A stretch of DNA of 64,000 nt from Leptidea sinapis (Eukaryota > Arthropoda > Insecta > Lepidoptera > Pieridae). The translations under genes were made by a program, and so were the position numbers. Positions 1 to 12,300 of this stretch are shown piece by piece. Numbering within the stretch: position 1 is the stretch's first letter; each line of letters opens with the position of its first letter. Location of the stretch: assembly GCF_905404315.1 (NCBI RefSeq), contig NC_066275.1, forward strand, positions 9,548,001 to 9,612,000, read 5' to 3'. The notes beneath the pieces are model-generated. The model was not told the origin of the DNA, ran no database searches, and worked only from the letters and a program-made list of their open reading frames with translations.

Positions 1-40
1 ACAAACAAACACTGCAGCTTTATATATTAGTATAGATAAA
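1..40 (+). repeat. 3' end of a Helitron-like dispersed repeat
   Basis: Matches the tail of the longer copies at 11568-11921 and 50945-51238: an (ACAA)n run, CACTGCAGCTTTATA, then ATTAGTATAGAT. Truncated by the window edge. Confidence 0.5.
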
Positions 41-123
41 GTCAACACAACTTCTTATTTTCAAAAATTTTCTGTTTAATAAGGTTAATATTTTATTTTT
101 TATAAATAACCTTCAAAATAAGC

Positions 124-240
124 GCGTACACCTTCCATAAAGGCCGCACCGTAATTCCTCTGGTAAGAAAATGTGGGCGGCGGTCATCACTTAACACCAG
201 TTGACCCGTACCTACATCCGATTGTCCTCCTTTTCGATAA
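124..240 (+). mobile_element. Non-LTR retrotransposon tail, partial
   Basis: Degraded copy of the 3' part of the family seen at 20464-20768: GCGCGTACACCTTCC, GTGGGCGGCGGT, CACTTAACACCAG and GACCCGTAC occur in the same order, followed by TGTCCTCCT and an A-rich end. Confidence 0.6.
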
Positions 241-574
241 AATAAATATGTTATTGGATTTTAATGTAACTTAAATTAAGATTTAAAAATACCAACGCAT
301 TAATAACGTACTTGATAAATAGCAATAAACGAATTTGTATCGTCTCACACCACATTAAGTAGTTATTAAATCTTACGCGTATGAATGTACAGACGTAGCG
401 TACTCTCGACTTGCGAAAAACACATTAAACAAACAGTGCAGTAAAAATAAATCTAACTGCCAATAAAAACTGCCATAACTATCACTTAAATGGTATTGTG
501 TAAGCGCCTTTTAACTTTACGCTGAACTAAATGTAGGCAACATTGTGCTTCACTTTAAATACACTTCTCCACGG

Positions 575-1170
575 ATTCTGCACGATTTGTCCAAAGAGGA
601 TGTAAATACTACGTAATAAGAGGCGCGACTGCCTAACCGCCGTTCCCAATATACTATAGATATATCGATAAATTACTACCTTCTACTGTCAGTAATTAGC
701 TGTCAATATATTGGGACGCGTGAATTACAATTTCCATACACACTTTATATCGCTGGTAAGCTATACGTCGTCCCATTGACAGACAGCGTGCACGGATAAG
801 GTGAGTTACCGAGGATAAGTTTATTGGGACAGAAAAGTCAGCGATAGTTACGATTTTTATCTCAAGTAAGAGATAGACTGAAAATTGGGAACGGCGGTAA
901 GTTACAATTGAAATTTAGCTTAGTATGAAACGTGTAGTGTGATTTGATATAATGTTTGAAACAGTTATTACAATATGGCAACGAATTATAATCCAGCTAA
1001 GTTTAAAAGGTAACAGTTACTTAAAACTTATTGGATTTCGGCTCGATCTCCTATTTTTACAAGATTACCTATAGCTGTCATCTGTCAATCTATCAATGAC
1101 TGCACTTTTCATACAATCGAGTGAATCACTTTTTTTAGAGATTTTCGCTAGGCTGAACTGGTATTAAATC
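575..1170 (+). repeat. Dispersed repeat interrupted by a MITE
   Basis: Shares long stretches with 33665-33965: CAAAGAGGATGTAAATACTA, TTAGTATGAAACGTG, AAGATTA..TAGCTGTCATCT and TTTCGCTAGGCTG, in the same order. This copy is split by the Harbinger-type MITE at 637-897; the other copy is not. Confidence 0.65.
637..897. mobile_element. PIF/Harbinger-type MITE, copy 1
   Basis: Ends in inverted repeats CCGCCGTTCCCAATA and its complement (one position diverged), flanked by TAA at 634-636 and 898-900. The empty site at 33721-33723 has one TAA, which confirms both boundaries. About 261 bp with no coding capacity. The superfamily is inferred from the 3-bp TWA target duplication. Confidence 0.8.
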
Positions 1171-2349
1171 CAAAGTTCTACCTACTTTGAGGTAAGTAAA
1201 GGGCATGTTAATTTAGAGGGTAAAAAGCTGGGTTAGGTACAGTTGAGTTCAACTCAGACGAGAAAAACAGAATAATAATAACACTACAACTGACCAATAT
1301 TTACAATTTTCCGAGAAGGGCATTCGGGCGAAAACTATTTATCCGGTTTTCTTAGTTATAATAATTTATCATTTTTAAAATTAAATTATGTATATTATAT
1401 TTTTCGTATGTATCAAATCTGACTACAATTGTCTTTGTTTATGCAATGCGAATACGAAACAAATCATAATTCGAAAACTATGGAAAATCACGAAAAGTAC
1501 ATGGGGGTAGCCCTTATGGCTAATACTTATCAAAAGAATAAGTGCAACTTGTTTTTACCTTGTATACCACCAACATAATTTGTTTTATGTCTAGTTCAAA
1601 TCCGGTGAATATATTATATTTGCATGATACTACTATTGCGCCATGTTATCGTTGTCACTAAAATTAAAAAAAATGTCTAAATTAAATACACAGGTAAACA
1701 TTGAAAAGAAATTTAAAAAAACACATTTAATGTGAAAACAATATAGTCCTTACAATTAAAATTCCTCATATGAACCGGTTTGCCCTCAAACAGAATGTTA
1801 GTCCTCTTATACAAAAACGCTCAAACGACACCCGAACACTAAAAATCATTTACCGGTACAAGATATGTGAACGAGTATTAAAATACTTATCTGGCGATGC
1901 ATACATGATAATAATGTAGCAAGTTTATGAGACGTCTCCTGGTGACATGTTATCGGCTTCAATTAAATACCATTTTTATTGGGAATCGTTGGCAACGCCC
2001 CGCGGTCAGACCGTCTTTTATTTTGTTTGACCACTTGTAGCATCGGTTTTGTTGGAATTTATATCGATTTAATCGCGAACAATGTTACATGTTACTTTTA
2101 TGTGAGATTAGCGACCTTTTACGTTTCATATTGGTTTTACCGGGTTCCGTAGTACTTCTGATATTAAGAGCGGAATCTTTACAGAAAAAATCATTTCGTT
2201 GTTCGTGGTGGTAACGCGTGGAGGAATTGAGATGAAATTAATTTGAAATAGGTATTCACGTCTGTGGTCTCTTAAAGTTTCTAAGTCAAATCAATAAAGT
2301 TATTAGCAGCTATTATTATAATATACAGGAAAATCAAAACTTATACAAT
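1171..2349. other. Gene-free AT-rich stretch
   Basis: No ORF with exon-like borders, no tRNA-like block and no repeat shared with the rest of the window was noticed. Confidence 0.4.
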
Positions 2350-2905
2350 ACTAGCTGACCCAACAGACGTTGTTCTGTAGTTAATAAAAAAATACTGTTT
2401 TATAGAAATTTGCCAATGACGTTCTATTTGCCAATAATATTTCAAAACATCAAGAATTATTTCGTAAAAAATGCTCCCTGTTGTTATAATGAAATTGTTT
2501 CACAGCGGAACTGTCAAACGGTGCGTCACTAAATTCTCTCATAGAAAATATGTCCATACAAAACAAATATTGAAAATAAAAATAATTATGGGTCCCAAAT
2601 CAAAATAAAAACTATCCTATCTCTCAAGTTGGACAAAACTGCACTCCATGAAGTAGTCCCCATTAAAAACCGTTCATTATTTTAGTATTCCATCGCGGAC
2701 AAACAACGTGTCACATATATATATTAAGATTTACAACGTGGATGTTTGTATATAGTTTATTTATATAGAAGTAGTACCTCTAGTTAATTTGTATCTCTAA
2801 GATCAAGTATAAGTTTTCTATAAACTAAATCTTAAAAGAGGTCCAATGATATCCCACAAATTTTTAGAGCGCGGACGAAGTCACGGGCAGTAGTTAGTTA
2901 TTACT
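2350..2905 (+). repeat. Helitron-like repeat, divergent
   Basis: Opens with ACTAGCTGACCCAACAGACG, the start shared by several copies in this window, and ends near GCGCGGACGAAGTCACGGGC, as is common in this repeat class. Non-autonomous; no coding region. Confidence 0.4.
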
Positions 2906-3729
2906 ATTATGATCCGCTTCTTATAAACTTCAAACATACTTCGTGTAGGTGCTTACATGATAATATAACTAAATTATGTAGGTACGTATACTGCCTAATT
3001 CGAATTGAATGAAAAAAATAATTTATGAACTATCACTAAATAACCAAATTATTAGTACTAAAACCATCGTTTCATCTAAATACAATATTTATAAAAAGGG
3101 AATTAGTACAGACATATTTTATCTCAGAACCAAACAACCGTGTCACTTACCGATTTAAGATCTCCACATGACGTAGTAATGATCCATAGATCTGAAAAGA
3201 ATAAAAGGCGACCAATAAATATATCAACAACAAGTCATATAAGCTCTCACAAACTTTCTCAAATAAATCATAAAATAAAAAAAAGTGTTGATACGATTAT
3301 TCGCTAAGCATGAGTCATAAAACGGATGTGAACCCGCGGCCTTTGGGACAATGAATACGAAAACGCGCCGAGCACAACGAAGATCGCTTTCTTCAATGGT
3401 TACTTTATATGCAAATTTCAGGCAATAAAACTTCGAACCCTTCTAGTATTATGTAGAGAGGCAAGAGGCAGAGCTATGTATAAATACACAATGCTTTGGT
3501 AGATCGAATATCGATTTTGCTTATCATTTTCTCTCCCTACGCCTGTGGCATAGTTATTTTGAAAGGAAAACGAATAACACTTGAAACTTTTACTGTGTAT
3601 TGTTCTGAAGAGTCGTGGTGCAACATTATCTATTACATTATTTAATTGGAAATAGTATTAAATTAAGTATTCCTATTTTTAAACAATAAAGTTTTCAATA
3701 CTTTCAGCATCAACAACAAAACATTTATA

Positions 3730-4260
3730 TTGGTCCATCTTGTGGGGGGCCTACCAACACCACGTATTTTATTCATTCGAGGACATTCTGTCCGACAAAC
3801 TATGTACCCTGCCCACTGCCACTTCGGTTTCGCAATTATTTGGGCTATGTCAGTGACGGTGTCGGGCTATCTCCTCATTTCTGATTCAATCTCGCAGGGA
3901 TACTCCGAGCATAGCTCTCTCCATTGCCCTCTGAGCGACCATGAGCTTTCTCATCATGCCCATAGTTAGCGACCACGTCTGCGTATCGTTAGTCATCACT
4001 GGCAATACGCAATAGTTGAAAACCTTCAGTCACTGCGGTATATGAGACGAGAAGATTTAACGGAGCTTTTCTAACGCTGCCCATCCGAGTGGGTTTCGAC
4101 GAGAGACCTCTTTCGTGGAATTGAACCTGCCTTACTTGATTGTCTGTCCAAGGTAGACGTACTCGTCGACAATTCCGAGAGTACCTACAGTTTCCAATTG
4201 TTACGGGAGTAGGTGCGACATCGACATTTGACATGATCTTCATCTTGTCTATGTTCAAAA
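3730..4260 (-). pseudogene. RTE-type non-LTR reverse transcriptase, C-terminal remnant
   Basis: Read on the minus strand, with several frameshifts and stops, this gives pieces typical of the end of RTE-clade polymerases: NIDKMKIMSN, then a region around the YLGQ position, RKLMVAQRAMERAMLGVSLRD, RNEEI and KWQWAGY. It ends with a GRPPTRWT-like piece at about 3745. It is a dead fragment with no 5' part and no catalytic reverse-transcriptase motifs. The clade call rests on remembered family wording, not on a search. Confidence 0.7.
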
Positions 4261-4639
4261 CACATGAAAAAAAAATCAGATGAACCTACTACTAAAACTA
4301 AAAATGTTTCAATATGATATTATATTACGAGCATGACAGTAGGTAGTAGAAACCATCCCATTTTATTTATGATAATAAGTATCCAATTTTTCAACATATT
4401 TTATTTAACAACAATTTGTATTTTAAGCTTTCGGACCCATAGCCCCTAAGTTATGACATATAATAACCATAATCTTTCCTCGATAATCTTGGAACTAGAA
4501 ACTTAATAATAAATTAATAAGTAACTGCCTTGCAGGTCCATATAGTTTGTGTATTACGAGGATTTTATGCTATTATTTAAATTGCCTTAAAGACACATAA
4601 TGTTTGTTAAAATATCTTCCATAAGGTTCTTTTAGTAAA

Positions 4640-5150
4640 TATTATTTAGGAATAACATTTTGACTGTTGCTTCTCAATACATTTTTGATAATGTTTTGTA
4701 TGTTCATAAGCACATTGAGGAATTTTCTAGAAACTGTGACATTAATAATGTTAACACGAGGAACAAGCTGGGTCGAGTTAGTAAGTCTTTTGTTGGGCGA
4801 TGTATATGCTTCTACAATATGATCCCAGAAAATGTACAAAACAAATGTGTTACGAAATTTAAAAGAATTGTTAAAAAACGTTTGTGTGGTAAAGGTTATA
4901 ATAGCATAAACGATTTTCTAAATGACACCACGGACTGGAAATAAAGCGAACACCCTCAGGCTCTTTAATTATAAATGTTTATTGTACGATATTACATTGT
5001 AAAACATATTTTATATTAAAAAAAAGCCCGTTGAGTTTCTTGCGCCCATTCTTCTCAGGTCTGAGGCAGTCTCTTTTGAATGGGTGGTAGTTTTTGACGT
5101 TCAATAAGTGATTTTAAATCCTATTTTGAATAAAAATATTTGAATTTGAA
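4640..5150 (+). mobile_element. Jockey/CR1-like retrotransposon 3' end
   Basis: The ORF at 4660-4944 encodes the end of an ORF2 polymerase (YIFDNVLYVHKHIEEFSRN, NTRNK, FYNMIPENVQNKC, FKRIVKKRL, INDFLNDTTDW). It is followed by a 3' tail with GTTGAGTTTCTTGCGCC and GTTCAATAAGTGATTTTAAA, finishing ATTTGAATTTGAAT. 5'-truncated, as is usual for these elements. Confidence 0.75.
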
Positions 5151-5151
5151 T

Positions 5152-5764
5152 ATCGTTTTATAATTGAAAATACGGGATGAATTAATGTTAGTTTACGAAT
5201 AAATGATTTATCAATACTTATTATTATAAATACACATGTATGCTATATACCTACATAGTTATATAATACTACATAGTTATATAGGTAATAATCCTCTCCG
5301 TATGTTTTTATGTAATAAAAATCCAAATGTATCCCTTTACTTTCTATTGTAAGCTACAAATACATACATAACGTATTTTTGCATGCATTCATTTTATAAA
5401 TATTGGGTATTTCGTATATTAATTGTGACTGAATAAGTTGTGTGGCTTAAATATCTGATAAAACTACATATTGAAGCTATATGTGTCGATATAAAACCTA
5501 ATTTGAATCGCATATTATCACTAAAATTGCAAATAATTACAATGATACGAATAAAATTATACCCTTTGTCAAAATATCAATGACCATTATTGAATGTAAT
5601 ATGCTGTTTTATTGCGAAACTTATAACGAACGGTAATTTAGCATTTGATACACTCCATAACACCTATGTAATAAAATAAACTTTTCATTTTATATTTATT
5701 ACCTATTTACTAGTATAGATACGATAATATCTTTCAGTTCAATTTCAAAGCTGTATTTTCTTTT
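5152..5764. other. Gene-free stretch
   Basis: AT-rich, with no exon-like ORF or recognisable repeat. Confidence 0.35.
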
Positions 5765-6318
5765 TTGGTCCGAGATATGTTTGTGATGTATAGGTATGCC
5801 ATTGAAAAGCTGAGACATTTTGCTCGTTTGGGGCCGGGGTGGGTGATAGCATCTACGTTAGCAATTCTTTTGTGCACGCCCCGAATTGCCGACATAAAAC
5901 TTCCAAACCAGCACTGCTACGTGATCTTCAGGCTTTTTACTGTTCACATCGTACGACGAAAGTATTCTTATCAGTCGAACGCGTTTTTCCTTTTTTCTTC
6001 GACCGAAATCGTAAAGAACATTATTAAACCTGTCTCGAAGAAATTTAAAAGGGAGCTGCAAACTTTTGCAATTAATGTTTTAGGACACGGGGCAAAGTTT
6101 TTTCATCCCGTGATGTAATGAGTGGCCCCGCGGTGAAATGTCGTAAAACAACGTACAACTTAATAAATAATCTGGGATTCATTAAGATTTATAGCAAGGC
6201 CCATATTGCTGTACGTGTCTTAAGCGCGGCACATGAGTTGGATAAGGTTGCGGTTGTAAAAATAGAGATATATTATAAATGGGGTCCGCCTCCGTATCGT
6301 ACAGACCTCTTTGTATGA
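5765..6318 (+). other. Unrecognised ORF patch
   Basis: A 117-residue reading frame (about 5765-6118) and a second one of 66 residues (6118-6318) lie back to back, with somewhat higher GC than their surroundings. The first contains RHFARLGPGWVIASTLAILL and a basic stretch KKFKRELQ; the second contains KCRKTTYNLINNLGFIKIY. The opposite strand is also partly open. I do not recognise either. There are no clear splice borders, so a decayed transposable-element gene is at least as likely as a host gene. Confidence 0.2.
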
Positions 6319-6984
6319 TGTATTTTGACATTTCTTAGTAACAAAAACAAACGCTGCGGAAAAAGTTTAGCGGCGCGGCGTATTCTTAGTACGGGCTTAA
6401 ATTAAGATATTTCTAGAAGCCATAAAGACGTCGAGCTAATCTTGATCACATAAAGCTTATGGTTATATAACAATAGGTTTATCTACCATCAGGGATGTAT
6501 ATTGTGGAACGTTCTCGAATATTTTAGCGGAGTAAACTCGTGTATTCTGTTCACGTTTGCGCTCAGGTGTTACGAAGATATAGGTTGGATCAAGTTTTAT
6601 TGTTATTCCCACTTTACGAATTGAATTTGAAACAAGCGAGTGGGGTTCAGAAAATCGATATTGTGAATGTTTGCAACCCTTAAGTATACACCGGGCGGTC
6701 GGGTATAAATGATTGTTTAACTTAATGTTATGGTGAGGCGGGGTCCTTGTTATAATGTTTTATTACCAAGAGTTCACAAACAAATGAGTTATTTGATTTT
6801 ATAGTACAATTATTCCTAACTTTATACCCTCGAATATATTCGAGTTTTGAAGTGGATACTCTAGTATTAGGTTATTCTTAACCAATCTAAGATTATTTGA
6901 ATGAAGCTTATGTTGAAGAATATGTTTGAAAGTAATTTAAGTATTTATTAGAACTCCCTCGATGTGAGTCATGGATGGGAGTAT

Positions 6985-7390
6985 TATTCTGGCACTGACC
7001 TATATAAATACCACTGGACAGTCTGTTCCATATGTTTGACAGCAAAATTTTTTGTGCCTATTTGAAGCGCCACTCGCGAGCGTCCAGAGAACTAATTTTG
7101 ATGTATTATACAAATGGCTGCAAAGGAACGTACAATACTCTGAAGTATTTTTGCATTTTGAATTCATTTCGTTCGTTTTCCGTGTTATATATATTTCAAG
7201 AATCAACTTAATAAAGTAAAGATTTTTTTTTGTAAATAGTTTCTCACCATCTATCGATGTTTGCTGAGGTTGTCTTCAATAGTTTTAGTACCGCAGACTA
7301 TCGCATGGCTAACAGCGCCAAAATGGCGAATATTAAACAGGCACAAAAGCACTTTGACTGCCGCCAGTCTAGTGGCATATAGTAGAGGTC
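6985..7390 (-). repeat. Dispersed repeat, copy 1
   Basis: Matches 22070-22440 in the opposite orientation: ATATGGAACAG, CACTCGCGAGCGTCCAG, ATACTCTGAAGTATTTTTG, ATCTATCGATGTTTGCTGAG and AAAGCACTTTGAC all recur. No convincing protein. Confidence 0.65.
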
Positions 7391-7659
7391 AGTGTATTCC
7401 GGACAAATCCTTTACATAGATGAAGTTAGTTCTATTGCTATTAAGTGTAAATGTTTATATAATAGACCTAATCGAAGGGTACTCTATGAAAAACATGCTA
7501 AAATGCTAACACAAAGCAAAATATCAAGAGAAATACATACTGTCACAATAACATAATAAGTAATTTAAATTTAATTTAATTTGTTTACAATTTTTGACAA
7601 GTACAAGATCCAAGTCCTGAATAAATATCATTATTTAAAATTTAAAAAACAAAATTTTA

Positions 7660-7738
7660 TGAACGATGCGGGATTCGAACTCACGACCTCCGGCGTTCCG
7701 TGCCGGTGCTCTAACCAACTGAGCCAACCGTTCGAGTA
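7660..7738 (-). repeat. tRNA-like SINE block
   Basis: The minus strand reads as a tRNA-like body (GGTTGGCTCAGTTGG D-arm, a CCGGC/GCCGG stem around a 7-nt loop, GGTCGTGAGTTCGAATCC T-arm). The loop lacks T33, and copies at 10594, 47810 and 51345 share the same flanks, so this is a SINE-type repeat, not a working tRNA gene. Confidence 0.7.
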
Positions 7739-7905
7739 CCAGCTCGTTATAAAATTCTGTTTGCTTTGTTCAACTCTCAGGTTGTGGCTTCATCTACAGG
7801 ATCTACTTTACAGTTGATAACCTGCTCAACCCCAATATTTGCATATAAGAAAATTGACTTGAGATGTCGCTCTTGTAAATCTAAACAATATGTTATGTTT
7901 TTAAA

Positions 7906-8016
7906 GTGATAACCCTCACTTCTAGGATTAATGACAAAATTTTATGAACGATGCGGGATAACATTTTGTTTTTCAAATTTCATTTATGTATTAATTCTAG
8001 AAGTGAGGATTATCAC
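7906..8016. repeat. Inverted repeat, end of the tRNA-like composite element
   Basis: Arms 7906-7932 and 7990-8016 (GTGATAACCCTCACTTCTAG type) are imperfect inverted repeats of 27 nt. The same terminus appears beside the tRNA-like copies at 35700-35735, 51287-51315 and 51810-51840. Confidence 0.6.
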
Positions 8017-8040
8017 ATAATGAATTGATCATTGTTTAAT

Positions 8041-9328
8041 TGTCTGAAGCCATGGAAAATAAGCAATTCCTGTAACTCCAGCTGAAGAAATCTCACTAAC
8101 CATCAAATTCTCACTAAAAATCAAATTACTCTATATTTACTTGTATTTAACAATTCTTATTTTCTTCTCGAGCCTTTTTCAATTTTAATTTTGTTTTAGA
8201 GCCGACCCGCGGGCTTGGCTTACTCGGATGCTATTATCTGGCCCATTTTATCTCCGATGTAATCTTGTTAAGAGGCCTAGTCCCTCGCGTCCCTCGCGTC
8301 CCTCCACCACCCCCCGCTCACGCCCTCTCAAGCAATATATTTCAAATCCCCGGGTTTTGGAGCTTAGCTGTATTATAAGTATAATATACCAGATGTAGGT
8401 TTCGGTACATTGTTTCAAATGTGGCTCTGTAACGGAAGTTTTAATATGGTTTAGGAAAAAAGTCAAATTTTTATGTTTCGTGTAAATTGGTCCCAATAAA
8501 CAGCAGAAAGCGTGTTTTTTGTAGTTTCTTTTTTTAGATTAATTGAATGATCGTTTGATGATTTTTTTAGTTAGAAAGAAGGGAATTATTTTATAATTAT
8601 ACCTCATTAAAGATCTTTCAATATATCTATAGAAAAATCTAGATATTTCTTTACCTTATAGTTGATAGATAGATGGATAGTTTCATGAGGAACAAATAAA
8701 TGTATCTAGAAGTTACATGAAAGCTACATCATTTTTAAACATAAGGGCAGTTCATGTAATATTTTTTATTTCGTTTTTGACTAAACATGTATACATAATA
8801 AAAAATAATCATTTGAGCTAACACACACAACAAATAATTTGAATAATACTCTAAAATGGAAACCCTAAAACCTTTTCAGTTTATTTTTTTCAAAGAAAAT
8901 ACAAATGGTATAGGAATGGCTTCATCGTGTGATAATACCAAGGTTAAATGGTGCAACAAGTGCCCTAATATCACCTAAAGCAATTTACGTTAACGTAATA
9001 TAAATCATATTGAGGTAGAAGTATAAAAAAAATTCCCTACCAACATCTTTCGCGCACTCTGATATCAGGAAAAAAATCAGCTGTTTCATACAAGTAGAAC
9101 ATGTAGTGAACAATTGGATGCTAAAATCAGCCTGTATGTGGATATTCAGTTGAAATAGAATCCCTCTGAAAAAATAATAATTCAAAGATAATCACAGATA
9201 AAGAAACTCAGTAGAGGTTGAGTTATGTAGCTTATAGTTTTATTGTACTCAACTGACACATGTCTATCACACTTTAGTACTTAAAATATTGTAATATATT
9301 TTATATTTAGTATTAAGTAAATAAAGAA
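8041..9328. other. Upstream region of gene A
   Basis: No gene found. 8195-8345 is richer in GC and C-tracts (a CCCTCGCGT tandem). A TTTAG acceptor about 20 nt before the gene A ATG could mark a leader exon, but no matching donor was identified. Confidence 0.35.
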
Positions 9329-12300
9329 ATGTCGCCAGGATACACTTGCAGCTTGCCCCAAGTGGATAACTGTTGTGGATGTGTCCAAGACATAAGCACT
9401 GCTACAGCAATTATAGCTGTTTTGGGTATTGTAAGTTAACAATATTTTAATTTAAGTCTTACAGAATATTGCGTGTTTATATAAAGTATAATAGCTTTAC
9501 AATATTTTGATAAATATCTGTTAAAAACTGTTAATCCTACTGCCAATAACAGTCGGAGTTCAAAATATACGGACAGTTTATAATACTTATAATGCATTTT
9601 TCTCTACAAGGGAGCATTACCTTGTAATAAGAGTGGTAAAATTATAATCGTGGAGTAAAGCTCTATCAATTACAATATTTTTAACTCATAATTCGTGCTA
9701 CGGGATACTAAGTTTAAACTATAATTGTATACCTACAACTGGTCATGTTGATATGGAGATCATGAAAGTTAATTGATGAAAATATTTATTTTAAAAATGA
9801 AATGAGACCACATATAGTCTACTTGAATCAATATACGTAAAAGAAGTAAATCTCCTTAGCAGACTCATCTATATCAACGATACTAAAAGAAAAAACAGAG
9901 CAAAGAAAAACTACCAAAGACAGTCTTTGAAAGAAAATCATGTGAGATCCACACGGGGAAGAATATATCCCACGACTTTGTTAAAGTGATGCTGAATGCT
10001 CAAATTCGCATACAATTCCGTGAAAATGAGTCCTCCAGTGATAAGACACAAACTGATAAAATCAATGCGTTCACAATCTTTCATAAGTTCACAGAGGCGT
10101 TTATAGACAACTAGACTGGTGTGCGTTATACTCTGACAACTGTTTGGAATCAGTAGTGGCAACTTAACAGATATTATTGACGACCTGTATAGCTGAGTGG
10201 TTAGCGATCCTACCTACTAAGCTAGAGGTCCCGGGTTCGAATCCCGGTAGGTGCAAGCATTTATATGATGAATATGGATGTTCGTTTCCGAGTCACACAT
10301 GTTTAAATGTATATATGTATGTTTATATGAATTTATGTATGTTTAAGTAAGTATATTGTATTAAATATATCATTGTCTTGTAACACAGGCTATATATGCT
10401 TAGCTTGGGGCAAGATAATTTGTGTAAAAAGTGTGTCAATACTATATTATTATTATTAGAATAGTTAGTTTTATTACAGCTATAGAATCATTTAAAAACT
10501 GGGCTTATATTAAATGATTTTATCTTCTTAATTCTTCTGCAACAACCTGAGAGTTGAACAAAGCATACAAGATTTTATGACGATACGTCACTCGAACGGT
10601 TAGCTCAGTTGGCAGAGCACTGGCACGGAACGCCAGAGGTCGTGGGTTCATGTCCCGCATCGTTCATAAAATGTTGTGCTTCAATTTTTATTTGTTTATC
10701 TTCTTAAATGTTATATTAGCTATGATTTGAAATGGATTCAGTTTGAAGATTCTATATAACTCAAAGTATTATGATATTTTATAAGAGCTAGATGTTATAA
10801 TAATTTGTGATTTTCTACAGAATGTACTAAATACAATAATAATTCAACACTTTATTCTCAAATGGTACCTATATTTATAAGTTTTCAGTAATTACTGATA
10901 CATGATATATTATGCAATCATTGATCCTTAGGGTGAAAGGCACTATGAGTTGGGATAGGGTGTAACCTTACCACCTTAAGTCGATTTTACGTTGTTATTT
11001 AATCAGATATTATCGTCATTGCTATGATTATTTGCTGGTTCTCAGCGTCGGTGGTCAGTTTGCTCATTTCGTCACTCACTTTAAGAGATATATTTCCACC
11101 TTTTCAGGTCACAAACCCACTTGTATCTTGGGCGATTGTTCGACATGCTTACGTCATACATGTGTCTTTCGTTATTTCAACCAACTCATCTCGTTCGGAT
11201 ATCGTCGATATCAACCTCAACAACGTGGTGAGTAGTAAACAGCTCCAGTAGTTTTAATTAAATGCTATGACTTTAGATTTTTTTTTTATAAAATAGTCAT
11301 AAATAAATTCAATTATTTTCTATAATAACTGTATTTGTTAAAATAATACCTTTGAAGTAGGAATTAATTTATAACACAATCTTAATAGTATGAATGATTT
11401 ATTAGATAATAATATAGCATGTAATATTGAATATATTGAAATTTTCATTTGGTAATTGTGGTTATAACGTTACAAATTTTATTTTTATTACAGTAAGGGA
11501 CGAGACTAGCAGGACGTTCAGCTGATGGTAATGGATACGCCCTGCCGATTATTAATTATATTAATAAGCTGACCCGGCAAACGTTGTTTTGCCATATAAA
11601 GTATAATTCACGCGATAGTTTTATAAGTAATAAAATATTGCCTATATTATAGCCTGTACATCATTTTGTTCAATTGTCAATAGTTTTTGCAGCGCACGCA
11701 AAAATAGGTTTTCGATTTTACACCTTGTGTTACAAAATAGCAATTTTATTACGGATCCCTAATTTTGAAATAAAAAAACATAGCCTATAGCCTTCCTCGA
11801 TAAATGAACTACCCAACACTGAAAGAATCATTCAAATCGGACCAGTAATACCAGAGATTAGCGTGTTCAAACAAACAAACAAACAAACAAACACTGCAGC
11901 TTTATAATATTAGTATAGATTCTGAGCGGCACTACAATTGCGCTCGTCACTTTGAGACAGTTAAAGTCTCATTTGCCCAGTAATTTCAGTAGCTACGGCA
12001 CTCTTCAGACCGAAACACAGTAATGTTTACATTACTGCTTCACGGCAGAAATAGGCGCCGTTGTTGTACCCATAATCTAGCCGGCAACCTGTGCATAGGA
12101 GCCTCCCACTTTAATTATTGAATATCTACTGATTCAGATGTTTTTTTTTTTCAGTTAAGTTTTGGATTTGGTTCAAACGCAGGTGTTGGTTCAACGTGCC
12201 TTACAGAACAAAACAGTGCGAATTTAGTGAAAAAAGAAAGTACATTAATAAATTTCATCAAATATTTTGGCTGGGTTGTGGTGGTTGCCGATGCATTCTT

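Noticed and set aside
7660..7738. tRNA gene on the minus strand
   Set aside because: Anticodon loop lacks the usual T33, and the same block with the same flanks recurs three more times; it is a SINE-type repeat.
9329..9430. Prokaryote-style operon reading of the array
   Set aside because: Consensus spliceosomal introns, conserved phases and retrotransposon content show a eukaryotic locus; gene spacing is 1-5 kb.
10183..10256. tRNA gene with good A and B boxes
   Set aside because: Anticodon stem does not pair and the block continues into a SINE body with an (ATT)n tail.
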